The notes under the pieces were generated by a model that was given only the letters and a program-made list of their open reading frames with translations, had not been told where the DNA came from and made no database searches. This document shows positions 24,727 through 35,719 of a stretch of 62,000 nucleotides of DNA, piece by piece (the stretch's first letter is position 1; each line of letters opens with the position of its first letter). Source of the DNA: Symsagittifera roscoffensis (lineage: Eukaryota; Xenacoelomorpha; Acoela; Convolutidae); assembly GCF_963678635.1 (NCBI RefSeq), contig NC_087069.1, positions 11,970,530 through 12,032,529 of the forward strand, in the 5' to 3' direction. Made by a program: the position numbers and the translations under genes.

Positions 24727-25437
24727 CTACATGCAAACTATTCGTTTGTAGATGTATGACCAGCGCTCTGTAAATTTACAAGGAGCTACGGCTGCGCGTT
24801 CCAACAGTTGGCTGGATCTATTCGAACCCCAAAACGAAATGTAACACGATTCTACTGCATTCTGTGGCATCCATGTTTGATCGATATTTGAGCCGTTCTC
24901 TGTCACAAACATGTTTTCTGACTCCTAAATCCCGGTTCTCATTGTCTTAACAGAATGGTCTGATATCATATCGACCCTGGTGATGTTTTTCGTTTTGATT
25001 GTTCCATTCTTCTGAGGTTGAGTCGCCATGAAAAATATGTCCGCTGCCGCATCGCTTTGTTCATTTTTATTGTGCTCGTCGGATACCTCCTTTGTTTTTT
25101 TTTGTTATGACTCATATCTTTACCCTCACGGTTTTCTGTTTCAAAACTTTTGGTTAATAGTTATTTTTTGTCCGGAATTTTTTAATGTAGTGATACTTGC
25201 CTCCAAATTTGGTACATAGTTTTTAAAAAAGTTAATAGCGATACTTTGTTTGTGTTTGATCATTGCTGTCTGTTTGTCACTGGCGTCTCCCATTTCAAAC
25301 ACATTGGCGTTATCTTCTCCCGCTATCCAAGTAGTATAATTAGCTGGCTTGTAGACAACTGCTGGATGGTTTGCTGCCGTTTCTTCTGTCAAAGTTTTTT
25401 TTCGTTTTTGTTTTATAAATTTTGTTGCATGTTGCAA
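24727..25437 (-). pseudogene. Broken gene of unknown function across the duplication edge
   Basis: Reading leftward on the minus strand, 25437-25141 is a 98-codon hydrophilic frame containing KPANYTTWIAGEDNANVFEM. A frameshift near 25140 leads into the REGKDMSHNKKK segment. A 1-base loss in the T-run at about 25095 shifts the frame again, and a TAG near 24925 precedes a further open stretch down to 24727. The relic spans the right edge of the 10.5-kb repeat (25135), so the gene predates the duplication and this is the parental locus. I recognise no domain. Composition and continuity suggest a former coding exon. Confidence 0.5.
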
Positions 25438-26275
25438 TCAGTCGTTTAGTTCAAGCATGTATTTCAGAACTGCTATGTTTAAGAATAAACGTTCAGCTTA
25501 TCTGTGTAGTTTCTGTCTGCAACCGTTTCAAAAACACGGGCCTGTTTTGAAGACGATGCTTGGAATGACTCACACCACTCAATTTTTGACACGAACTTTC
25601 CGCCATACTTTATCTACATTCTCTATAAGTATTTAAGAAATATAGTTGAAGTTTTGTTAAATGCAAGTTGAAGCCATTAGAAAGAGCTAGCCGGATCAAA
25701 ACTAGAGAAGCAGTATTATTTTGAAAGCGTGAAAAGCTCTTTCATCATAACTATTTTCAGAGCTGTTCATGCTGTGGAAACATTTCACAAACAACCCAAA
25801 AATGTTTGAATAAATTTGAATGAATGGGCTTATATCCTGCAGAAAAACGACAGGAAAAAACAAAAATTCTTCTGCGGCGTCCAAGAAAAAACGTCTGAAT
25901 CTTTATGAGGTTGTCAAATATATGCTTTTTCACTATTTTTTAAACTATTTTCAATCAACCCGTTGGGGTAATTTTGACATTTTACTAATTCTTTGAGTAT
26001 TTCAGCTCTATGTTTGTTTTTTTTATCTTCTTCTGTATTTTAATTGTCGGTTCTAAACTTTTTTCATTGTGTTTTTCTGACGTTTAATGACAGCAGCCGC
26101 AGCTAAGATAAGTCATTTGCGTCTTCGTTTGTTTATTTGACTTTTTTTCTAGATTCACGTGCTTTAAATTAAATATCGGGCTTGCCCTACACTTCTGCAT
26201 GAGTTTACTTTGTGTGTCTTGTTTTTTTTTGTTCTATTTTGATCCGTCTTTTTTTTATTTCCAGTTCTCGATATA
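25438..26275. other. No clear gene; one possible exon
   Basis: This is unique AT-rich DNA. On the plus strand, about 25835-25985 reads as a short basic peptide including SKKKRLNLYEVVKYM, preceded by an acceptor-like TATATCCTGCAG. It could be an exon or chance. Nothing else stands out. Confidence 0.25.
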
Positions 26276-27543
26276 GTAGCTCAAAAAGAGAGAAAAAATA
26301 GAAAAATGACAGAAAAAATCTTGATACAAGATTAAAAAGAAAAATCAGAACATAGAGAACCATCACGACTCAGAAGTCAACCACGTAAAAATTATAAAAC
26401 ATTCATCCCACAATCTAAAATATTAAATAAAGTTGAACTTCAACAACAACTTTAATCTCAAATTCATAAATTATACCCTTTTTAACTATTTTAAGTTTTC
26501 ATATTCTTGTAATAACATGCTGAAACTCACTTGATAAATTCTAGTTCAAATTCAGCCAATAGGATTCACTCAAATTCGTCATCTTCAATATCTCTAACAC
26601 AAACTCATTAGCCGACAGATATCAATCTCCAGGCATATCTATAACTATAACTTTATAATCTCCAGGTCAAAAATAAGCACCTTGCTATAGTTTGACAACT
26701 AAAATAAACACCACTTTAATATTACAACCCTCCCATATCAAACAATGCAAAGATCAACAATATTTTCCCAACTTAGACCTCAAAAACCCCTTAACCAAAA
26801 ATGGCAAATTAGCCTAAAGTAAAAAAAGACCATGATTATTCGGCCTAAAGAACAAATATCTCAAAAATATCCCAAATTATCCGACAAAAAAAAACAAGAT
26901 TAAGAAGACCTCCCGAGTACTATATAATAATCCCCCAACAATTTTTGACAAAATTCAACCCACATGTCAAAAAATCAATAAATAATCCGACCACACTTGA
27001 AAATTGCTGCAAACGTTTTGAAATGATTTGACGCAACGAATCATTTCTTAAATGCTTTTTTCTTTAACAGTCGATACTCTCGAACAAATATTCTTAAATT
27101 TTTTCATAAAATTTTCTATCCTATTCAAATTTTAATAAATTTTTTTATTGAAACTTTCGAAGCACTAATTATCCTTTTGATAGTTTTTTGCAATTTTTTT
27201 CTAATTTTCTATTGCCTATTTCAAATATATTCGCAACTTTCCCAAATCCATGACCGCCTTCACAGGTACGATAACTTAATTCTATTTAAATGATACGAAC
27301 TATTTTTAGTCGAAAAGATATTTTTCTTTTATTCAAGATTTTCCTCACATTCTTGAAATCCCTAATCTTGACAATGTGCAAATGCATTTACATCTTACAT
27401 AACAACAAGACTTAAATCGAGTAAGACATAGTAGTCAAAAACAAATTACACTTAAAATAAATAGACAAATTATACACTCAAGACGAAACAGAAATTTTCA
27501 AACTCACAGAGTTCATTTTAACATACCTCAATCTCCAACACCA
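26276..27543 (+). other. 5' part of the A/C-skewed retroelement island
   Basis: From about 26276 the plus strand becomes rich in A and C and poor in G, unlike the sequence before it. This skew persists to beyond 32 kb. The stretch 26306-26455 reads a short peptide starting MTEKILIQD, then basic residues including RLRSQPRKNYKTF, with one stop. It may be a decayed leader or gag-like piece. The remainder to 27543 has no long frame. Confidence 0.35.
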
Positions 27544-28200
27544 ATGACCTCAGAATTATCTAGCAGTACATTACCAGATAACCCTACACTTACTCCACAA
27601 CAAAGTATTTCAAATATTCCAGCGGACTACCTAGGTTCAACCCCAACATCAGAACAAATTCGTGAAAATCCTTTTAACCCCCCAGCTACCACCGAACGAC
27701 TACCATATTGGACTTCACACTCATATACTCAAGGTAAATCAAATTTAGTAAATGAAACAATAGATATTTCCTCTGATACAATACTATCATCCCTACCAGA
27801 AACACTTTCACTTCCATTGACATCATCTTTAAGTCAAATTTCACCAACACTTATCTCCTTAATGTTTCCAAATAATCTTGACGCTCGATACAGAGAACAA
27901 TCATCGTCAAACATCCCTTTACCATTAGATTGGAATACTTTCGTAGCACCTCCCCCACTATTTGGACAACACCAGGAAAGTAGCCGACTCCATAATTGGG
28001 CACTTAATAGATTACAATATAGACAGGATATCCACGAAGATATTCGACAACATTATATTCAAATCCTTCAACAAAATAGTCTCCATTTAAAATTTGAAAT
28101 TACAATCAAACTAAATAATATTGTTCAACATCCTTTTCCTTCACCTAAACCCACCCAATATAACAGCTCAATCGATACCTCCCCTATTTATAACAACTGA
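27544..28200 (+). CDS. Unrecognised S/T/P/Q-rich ORF in the retroelement island
   Basis: An ATG-started frame of 218 codons with no interruption, long for this AT-rich context. The first 100 or so residues are rich in Ser, Thr, Pro, Gln and Asn. The second half has a more ordered, charged and aromatic stretch (about residues 138-190, including WNTFVAPPPLFGQHQESSRL and a run with HEDIRQHYIQILQQ). No signal peptide or zinc knuckle is visible. It lies 5' of the envelope-type region on the same strand and shares its base skew, so it probably belongs to the same retroelement as a gag-like, accessory or leader product. I do not recognise it. It may be intact or recently decayed. Confidence 0.5.
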   Translation: MTSELSSSTLPDNPTLTPQQSISNIPADYLGSTPTSEQIRENPFNPPATTERLPYWTSHSYTQGKSNLVNETIDISSDTILSSLPETLSLPLTSSLSQISPTLISLMFPNNLDARYREQSSSNIPLPLDWNTFVAPPPLFGQHQESSRLHNWALNRLQYRQDIHEDIRQHYIQILQQNSLHLKFEITIKLNNIVQHPFPSPKPTQYNSSIDTSPIYNN

Positions 28201-28214
28201 AGTAATTTATAAAT

Positions 28215-30351
28215 ATGACAGATACACCAAAAATACAATTGGATGTATCACATTTTACAATCCATATTCAGGATTATCATACACATGTATATTTTAAAAA
28301 TATTCATTTTCAAAAAATCCTTTTTAAAATTTTTTCCGAACAAAATCCAAATCCATCTCCTCGCAAAGGACCTCAAGATCTACTAGTAACACATTAAGAT
28401 TGTGAAGAAAACGAACAAAAAACATAACACAAATATGCTATAAACCAAGTAACACAATGTGAATCGGAACCACAGGCTATAGAAACCACAAACGTAATAG
28501 CCACATTATATTCAAAAGCACGAGCAACAACACCTACAGCTTATAAATTCACAGCAACATTTTCCGAAAAGAAATTACAATGTTCACAAATTTCTATCGG
28601 AAATAAAAATCGATTTGATCACGAATCCTTCTACCAGAGTAATATAGAAAGACTTTTACATTTAAAACCCGACGATTGTAAAAACGAATTTATTAGGTTA
28701 AACTTAACGAAAAATAAAAAGTCAAATAGAAAAATAGTAAACTTTCAAGTTTTTGCCGATTCAGTACATCAAGCAGAACTTGAAAGATATCAAGGACATA
28801 TTCAATTAGACGAACGACACCCATTTAATGGCGCACGCGGACGATTAACCTACGACATTCACGATAAACACCGGATACCACACATTGGAATAAATAATCC
28901 TTCAAATTGCAAAGCAGATACAAAAAACAAAGGAAACCAAGAAATAATGTTTTTTGATTGGAAAATACAACTTGAAAAAATACAATTTACACGAGATTTA
29001 AAAGATAACACCATTAATTATCAAGGTATACGATTACCATGTAAAAATGACCAAGGCTATTGTGATCCCAAAACAAGAACACAGGCATCAATTGTTTGGT
29101 TTCCCGAAGATACTTGTACATTTCAATTAGCAAAAATACACGCTCGAATGACAAAACTTCATAAAAAAATTTTATTGAATCCATCACATATGAACAAGTG
29201 AACCCGTCTCACAAACGAAGCATTAATTTCAAAAACATTCATGATATAGAAAATAAATTGACACGTTTTCAAATCTATTGCGAAACAGAGTTTGCATGTA
29301 AATATTGCAACCCACTTTATAAAACACAATACTCTGAAATACTTGTCGATTACGAAAAAGGTTTCGACATGACCAGTGGAAAAACAAAATTTGACCCTTA
29401 CACAACAAGTCACCCTATTAACGAAGGCACTTCATACGTCCCAGTGAACCTCATTAAAAGTGCAGGTAATTTTGGTTGAAAACTAAAACCATACGACAGT
29501 AAAAGCACACGTTTACAAGAACTATCTTTAATGAATAGTACCTATTTTGGCGCAATACACTAAGAAACTCACTTAGACATGAAATTTGACTACACGATTA
29601 GTAGAATTTCTCAGGAAATGTCACTTTCTGAACTCCAAACACTTCACCAATTATGCGAATTAGAAAGAACACATTTTTTACAATCACTCGCATTAGCTGT
29701 CTTAAAAACAACATACGCAGGATATTTGCTATCAGGAAATAGATCAAACTTTCTTGATTACGAAGCAAACATTTTATGGTTTTATACCTGTACTAAAAAA
29801 GTATCACCACTATATAGTCTTTGAAGATAAAAGATGTTAAAAAAGAATTCCCATACTCTATAAAAAAAAAAGTACATTTTGTTGACACATTTTCAAGACG
29901 AACTTATTTTTTTGGATACCGCAGCCCCATGTGGTTCAAAAAATAGCCACAACGTAGTACAGTTAAACCCTGACGAAGAGAAATACTATTTACTAACACC
30001 GTACCCTACATTAATGCAACCATTGAAAAAGTTTTCACCGGAAAGTATTCGAGCCATCGCTCGCAATCCCAACATCGATTTACAATCGATACGAATATAT
30101 ATTCTAAATCGGATATACAACATCACATTAAAACACAACAGTTTCAAGAACTACTAACACAAATGGACACTATACAACGACAGTCAATAGATCAAAATTT
30201 AAGAAAACTTGCAGAAACCGCAGGTTTCTCAGACCTTTATACACAAGACTACAGTGGGTATTTTAAAGATATCAAAGACTACATATATATTCAAATGGTG
30301 AAAAATATAGACCACAAGATATTTCACCCATTAATATTTTCAATTTTGTAA
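28215..30351 (+). pseudogene. Decayed envelope-type glycoprotein region of a retroelement
   Basis: One frame is mostly open from an ATG at 28215 to 29201, with stops at 28395 and 28425. A frameshift near 29170-29200 moves the reading to a second frame through 29824, with stops at 29477 and about 29562. That frame resumes at about 29879-30157, and a third frame is used at 30163-30351. Visible features are paired cysteines, the signatures IVWFPEDTCTFQLAKIHARM and LSGNRSNFLDYEANILWFY, and a DTAAPCGS segment. From general knowledge of invertebrate LTR elements I read this as the ectodomain of an envelope-type fusion glycoprotein. It cannot be expressed as a single product because of at least four stops and two frame changes. 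The family assignment is from memory and needs a search. Confidence 0.55.
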
Positions 30352-30904
30352 CCCTGAAAAACGAAATCCTTGCCTTTCTAGGATGGCCATATTACATGTT
30401 AGAAAAATTGACTATCTTATACGCTATGCTTAATTTTATTGGATTTATTTTTTCCCTACTAAAAGGAATCTATAATACATATGCACACACACACAAGTAA
30501 ATAGACAAGCAAGCATAGCACGCATACTATTTGCAGGTTTCTTTGGAATATTTTCAACATCAAAAAATAAAATACTCTTAGATGCACAAATCAAAGAATA
30601 CAAAACAAAATTATCTACAAGACCAAATACATACGACGAAGAACACAGTAATACAAATACAACACCTACAGCACCACGACTACCAAACCTACCTCAAAAC
30701 CATCCACTATCTTCAATTCCCCGTAATTTTCGAAATTTAGCAATTACAAACCCTCCAAATTTTAGACCAAATACAGTACAAAGCCCCATCCAGCTTATAG
30801 TAACACAACACCAACAAAATGATAATACATATGAACAAATTTTTGAACAACCCCATACCACCACTTTTCAATCTCAAAAAAAAAAAAATTTTAGCCCACG
30901 ATGA
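30352..30904 (+). pseudogene. Membrane-anchor and tail region of the envelope-type relic
   Basis: Between 30352 and 30480 the frame is disturbed but hydrophobic residues cluster (for example LNFIGFIFSLLKGIY). From 30476 to a TGA at 30902 a frame without ATG stays open for about 142 codons. It starts with a hydrophobic RILFAGFFGIFSTS and continues as a Pro/Asn/Gln/Thr-rich tail. The order of ectodomain, hydrophobic segment and hydrophilic tail fits the 3' end of an envelope gene. That it belongs to the preceding region is inferred from position. Confidence 0.45.
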
Positions 30905-31314
30905 GCAGACAAATTGGATCCCTCCACCGCTCAAACTCCCATCCAGCCAACCTCCAAACTCAAATCCCCATTATCCCTCTTTTCGCTTTTCCACCAACTG
31001 ATTCACCACATATTAATACATTATCAGGCATGAATTCTGATACTAACTCAGAATTCTCAGTTTTTCACACAGTATCACAATTTGATAATTCAGATGTAGA
31101 AATTCCCGACGAATTCGCCGACTCCGAACCATCCCGTTCCACCTATACCCAAACTTCATCTCCAAATTTTTCGAAACCCCTCTTTCAACCCATTCAATCC
31201 CAAAACCAAGTTCCATCCCCCTCCACCCCTTCTGATATAACACAAATAACCCCAACCAAGCAGGCATCCAGGCATATGAAACATTTTACGATAAACTTCA
31301 ACTCTTTTCACTAA
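30901..31314 (+). CDS. Unrecognised S/P/T-rich ORF
   Basis: An ATG-started frame of 137 codons that overlaps the end of the previous open frame by 4 bases (ATGA). It is low-complexity: Ser, Pro, Gln, Thr and Asn dominate, with acidic patches (about residues 60-80). No signal peptide, membrane segment or catalytic motif is seen. The ATGA overlap could reflect compact retroelement coding or coincidence. It may be an accessory ORF of the element or an extension of its 3' coding part. Confidence 0.35.
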   Translation: MSRQIGSLHRSNSHPANLQTQIPIIPLFAFPPTDSPHINTLSGMNSDTNSEFSVFHTVSQFDNSDVEIPDEFADSEPSRSTYTQTSSPNFSKPLFQPIQSQNQVPSPSTPSDITQITPTKQASRHMKHFTINFNSFH

Positions 31315-31367
31315 CCTTTCATTTTGTTTCACCAAAAGAACGTAATTTGCACTGTTCCCACAATATT

Positions 31368-31904
31368 ATGTTGCGAATTAAACAAACGCACACTTACACA
31401 TATTTTCGTTTTATTCAAAATCATTTTCATTTACATACACCATCACGACAACCTCACCATCGATTTCAGTTTATTAATTCTAAATACACCTCACCACTTT
31501 TTCTGAATTCTACATATTGCATAAAAGATACTAACCTTCAAGGCACCCTCCGCAACTATGACCCAGTTACCCAGATGTATATATTCTGTCCTCTCACCAA
31601 AACCTTCAATGACGAAGAAACCCGATCCTTCATCATCCCGCATGAAATCATCCAACCTATCGAAATTCCCATATTAGAATTCATTCATAATACTAAATAC
31701 AATCATAAACTATACAATCTAATACAAAACACACCTCACGATTTCGCAGCTGGCACCAAAGAATTAAACGCCATAAACGCACTTCAATTGCTTTGGCCAC
31801 TGTTGCAATCTAAAAATGTCATACGCATACTAGCTAAATTACTAACAAAATCAGATCTTATTCACGACAATTTCTCACATGGTTTCTTCCCCGATGACTA
31901 GGTG
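31368..31904 (+). CDS. Unrecognised 177-codon ORF at the 3' end of the island
   Basis: The frame is open from before 31347. The first ATG is at 31368 and the TAG ends at about 31901. The middle and C-terminal parts have ordinary globular composition, with stretches such as YDPVTQMYIFCPLTKTFND and NAINALQLLWPLLQSKNVIR. The N-terminal 30 residues are His- and Thr-rich and may be untranslated. No family is recognised. It shares the strand and skew of the island, so an accessory protein of the retroelement is the simplest reading. Confidence 0.45.
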
Positions 31905-33663
31905 AACATAATTAAATATTACAACTAACTAATTTAAATCTCTACAAATCTCTAGAAACTATTTTATATAGATGTTCAGTTTCTTTTAGTCTTCACACCA
32001 TAATCATCTGCAAGAAGAAAAGAAAGAAACAACCAAATAAAAATACAAACTCTTGAATGTATAATAATCATTAACTCTTATGCACTGAATGAAGCAGTAA
32101 AGTTCATACAAAAGCAGTAAATTAATCTATAAATTATTCCCCCAGAGTAGTAAAATTAAAACACGATAAAAATTTATAGTTTTCAAAATTCCCAAAGTAG
32201 TAAAATTCAAATTCTAAGCAGTAAAATTTATGAAATAAGTAAGCAGTACTAACCTTTTCTATCTTTTCACTTACTCGCACAAAAAATCTATCCACAATCG
32301 CAGAGATCGCCACGAGGAATTGTTTAAAATAATGATTTTAAGTTTTGAGTTTTCACTAACAAGCGATAACAAGTTTCCAATTTTTCTCTAACCCGATTGG
32401 AAAGGAATTATATATTAACCTGAACTGACCAACGCAGTTTATTAAACACCATAAATCATAAACTAACAGCATTACTAAGAAAAGAAAACCTACGGTATCC
32501 AAACCGGAATAAACCAGCTTATAACTGGATAATTTATTCTTTTGAAGACGATTACCAGGTCCAAGAAAGAAATAATAAGACATCAAAAAGTCGAAAGACA
32601 AACCCCAACCAAAAACAATATGATTTTTGAAAAAAGGACACAACCAAAGTAACACAAGGAAAACCAGAAAAAAAACACAATATAAAATGTTAACCCAAAG
32701 CAGGACCCCTAAAAGAAACAGCATGATATCATACTCCCACTCCTGGCCTAACCCACCAGAGAGGACGTTCTGAGCATGCTCTATAGCCGGCCAAACCCAC
32801 CGTGCTTTGTGACCACGCTTTGTGACCACACTTTGTTTTTACTAGGAGGTACTCAAGGGTGAGTAACTTTTCAAATTAACTGAACTAAAACAAAAACGCT
32901 TTTGTGAAAACAACTAATTAAAATCATAACTAAAAAACTAAATTAACCAAATTTTATAAAAATGTAAATCATAATATGCAGTATATAGATCACACATGAA
33001 TACAAAGACGAACATCCAAAGACTAGATGACCCCATCACACTCGATCTACAGAATGTCTAAACACAATCTACATGCCGCCCACATCCACGACTTAAAGGA
33101 TTTAAAGTACGACTTGACCTCGCAGAAAAAGACTTCACTGAATCAGACCAATGACCACCTCGATGCTCAAGTATACGTACAGATACAAAGTACAAGGCAT
33201 TCCCTCCAAACACGATCTTCACGCCATTCCCAGACGAGAGTGAACACAGACAGTTTTCAACTAAGACAAAACAACCTGACATAGCAAACCATCTTGAAAT
33301 CGGATTGATTTCATTGGGGATCACAGTCGTTGTCTAATGACAAGACAAAAACTTCATATCCATGAATCCAGCATCATGGACTGTTCTTCTCTAAGAGGAA
33401 CTATGTCGATGACTCTAGCTTCCTGGAGTTCTCTTCTCCAAGGAACAAGAATAAAGAAAATGATGTTCGCCAAATAACAATGATTATCATCCATCCTTCA
33501 ATTACAGAAAGGACAATAAAATTTTAAAAAAACTCTGTAAACCCAGATGGGTGGAACCTGATCTAAACTATATTTTATTATTGGTTATAAATTGGATATT
33601 TTATCACTATAAAATATTTAATACTAACCAATCATGATCCATCTAACTAACAAACCACTTATT
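31905..33663 (+). other. 3' non-coding part of the island
   Basis: This stretch still carries the skew in its first kilobase. Near 32075-32240 the word AGCAGTAAA/AGTAGTAAAAT recurs about six times. At 32797-32834 CTTTGTGACCAC is repeated. Around 33269-33337 a short plus-strand frame ends in a hydrophobic LEIGLISLGITVVV, possibly the remnant of a membrane segment. No intact gene is seen. The 157-codon minus-strand frame at 32356-32829 is best explained by the skew. Confidence 0.4.
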
Positions 33664-33965
33664 TGTAAGTGCTGAAATTACTTGTAATTTCAGCACCAGA
33701 GAGATTCGAATTTAACTTAGTAAATTAGTTAACTCTCCAAGAGAACTTTAGCAATCGCAATAAGCCAGTATACTCTAGATCTAATGAGCCTAGCAGAGAC
33801 TAATTAAACACCCTGAGACTAGTAGATATAAGAGTAAGATTAGGATCGGAAGTTGCACGAATCTATCCGGCCGAAAATAAGATAGCGTGACGAGCAGACG
33901 GTGTACCCTATCCGAAATTACTCTATGAGTTAACCAAACCGATATAACTCAATATTTAAAGGGTA
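33664..33965 (+). repeat. Probable LTR (solo or 3' LTR)
   Basis: It starts TGTAAGTGCTGAAATTAC and contains a perfect 28-base palindrome (33669-33696), then AGAGAGATTCG and a GC-richer stretch with ATCCGGCCG and GACGAGCAGACGG. TG-start LTRs with a GTGCTGAAATTAC hairpin near the left end are, as I recall, typical of BEL/Pao-type elements. I found no second copy upstream, no clear target-site duplication and no certain right end. It may close the island element or be an unrelated solo LTR. Confidence 0.45.
33669..33696. repeat. Perfect 28-base palindrome
   Basis: GTGCTGAAATTAC and GTAATTTCAGCAC flank a TT spacer, giving a 13-bp perfect stem just inside the presumed LTR start. Confidence 0.9.
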
Positions 33966-33999
33966 GTAGTTTTTTGTCAATTTATTTGCTTTTCCAAAA

Positions 34000-34288
34000 C
34001 ACTATTTTTAGGTTTCCATCAATACACTTTTTCTAGTATCTTATTTCTTTTGCTCTTAGACTTTTACTACTTAAACAGTAAACTTCCTATTCCAGCTCTA
34101 TCTCTCTTTTGTTTATCTAAAAGACTTATAAGATAATTCTTGGCCAATTATGAAGAACTTACTGTTTCACATTTCAAATTCAAACTTCCAAGGGACATGT
34201 TATCTCAAATATACTTTTTATAGAATCTAATTTATTGTTCTTGGACTTAAACTATAGTATTTAAAGGTTAAGGCTCCTATTACCTCTT

Positions 34289-34333
<45 letters not shown>

Positions 34334-34370
34334 TATTAATAGACTGATTAGATAAATGCTAACCAATGTT
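34000..34370. repeat. Dispersed repeat with TC microsatellite
   Basis: Two partial, related units sit here. Both contain a TTTCTA/TATAGAATCTAATTTATTG-like word, a TTCTTGGACTT or TCTTAGACTT word, then TCTCTCTTTTGTTTAT. A pure (TC)n run lies at about 34287-34329. A third diverged member is at 41175-41405, on the other side of the BEL/Pao relic. Confidence 0.6.
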
Positions 34371-34458
34371 TATATTGACGCATTAAAGTATCAGATGGTA
34401 GCGCAAGACTTTTTTGTGTTATTCTGCTAGTACAATTTTGTTTATTCTATGATAAGTA

Positions 34459-35185
34459 CAGTGCTGATTCAAATTAACCGGACAAAACGCGTTAAACTTG
34501 AAATTTAAAACGCATTTTTCTCAAATTGGGTTGAGTTTAGGTGAAAAGTTATGAAGAGAAAACTTGCTTAAAATTTTAGCAGAATTAATATGGTGTAATT
34601 TGTTTTGCAAAATTCGGGTCCAAAATTTTACCCCAAAAATGGGTCATTTTGGCTTTTCTTAGTTAATCAAAAATTACGCCGAAAATACCCAGTGGATCAC
34701 AGAAATAATTATATCAAAGTGAGCCCCTTACGTAGCCCAACAAACTTTAAAAAGGGTATAATCTCCAAAATATTGCAAAAGTTAATTTTTTTTTGATAGA
34801 CAAAAAAGGTCGTTTTTACTATATAAAACACCAACTTTTTATTTAAAAACATTTTTTTAAAAATTTGCAATTTTTTTGGAGATTGTACCCTTCTTAAAGT
34901 TTGTTGGGCTACATAAGGGGCTCACTTTGATATAATTATTTCTGTGATCCACTGGGTATTTTCGGCGCAATTTTTGATTAACTAAGAAAAGCCAAAATGA
35001 CCCATTTTTGGGGTAAAATTTTGGACCCGAATTTCGCAAAACAAATTACACCATATTAATTCTGCTAAAATTTTAAGCAAGTTTTCTCTTCATAAGTTTT
35101 CACCTTAACTCAACCCAATTTGAGAAAAATGCGTTTTAAATTTCAAGTTTAACGCATTTTGTCCGGTTAATTTAAATCAGCACTG
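34459..35185. mobile_element. Tc1-type fold-back element (MITE)
   Basis: The 727-bp element is almost entirely inverted repeat, with arms of about 350 bp and an AT-rich loop near 34800-34850. Its ends are CAGTGCTG and CAGCACTG, the same eight bases that end the nematode transposon Tc1. It is flanked by TA on both sides (34457-34458 and 35186-35187), the Tc1/mariner target-site signature. There is no transposase, and the ORFs in each arm are mirror images of one another. It is a non-autonomous element that needs a transposase from elsewhere. Confidence 0.92.
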
Positions 35186-35189
35186 TATA

Positions 35190-35715
35190 ATAATGATCAG
35201 TTACACCTTGCTATACAACGTTTTAGTCCCGTATACACTGTTATGCTAGAAAGTATCCTCTTATATATCTGTAACCTCGTAATTAGAGCAACTAAGGAAT
35301 CAAACAATTTTAAAAGTTATAAATGTTGCAAAGAACGTCTGATAAAAAATGTTTCTGTATTTCACCCTAATAAAGGAACGCTTCTATTGACCACTGTATA
35401 TTTTTTGCAACTTGATTTGCTACTTGTTAGATTTTGTTTTTAAAACAAATAGCTGAATAATGTTTTTTTTGCATCCCCCAATCTGACAATCTTTTTACTC
35501 AGTTCAAACAAGGAATCTTTCACAAATGTGTTTTACTTCAACCTTTTTCAATTAATGCAAATCAAAATAAGAGATTTTGTATGAAAACTTAAAGAAAATT
35601 TTGAAATTCTTTTTAAATTTCAATTACCGGTGCTTCGCAAACCTTTATTTTATCCTCACTCGCTCAGGTATCTAATCCGCTATTTTTCTGCCTTCACTGT
35701 TGGTCTGTTATATTT
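35190..35715. other. No gene seen
   Basis: AT-rich sequence with one 66-codon plus-strand frame (35243-35443) that has no recognisable feature. Confidence 0.4.
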
Positions 35716-35719
35716 TTTG

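Larger units (their letters stand above)
14614..25135 (+). repeat. 10.5-kb direct repeat, copy 2
   Basis: This second copy is nearly identical to 4069-14613. Differences are scattered single bases, homopolymer changes (G-run near 11724/22244, C-run near 13630/24150, T-run near 14571/25095) and TATG-array length. At the junction CCTCACGG runs into TTTTGAGTTTG, and about 4-5 bases (GTTTT/TTTT) are shared between the two joined ends. The segment up to about 17626 is a third version of the palindrome right arm. After 25135 the sequence changes to unrelated unique DNA. Confidence 0.95.

Noticed and set aside
32356-32829. 157-codon minus-strand ORF that looks like a membrane protein
   Set aside because: The plus strand there is poor in T and G, so the complement lacks stops and encodes Leu, Phe and Val by composition. 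No ordered motif is seen.
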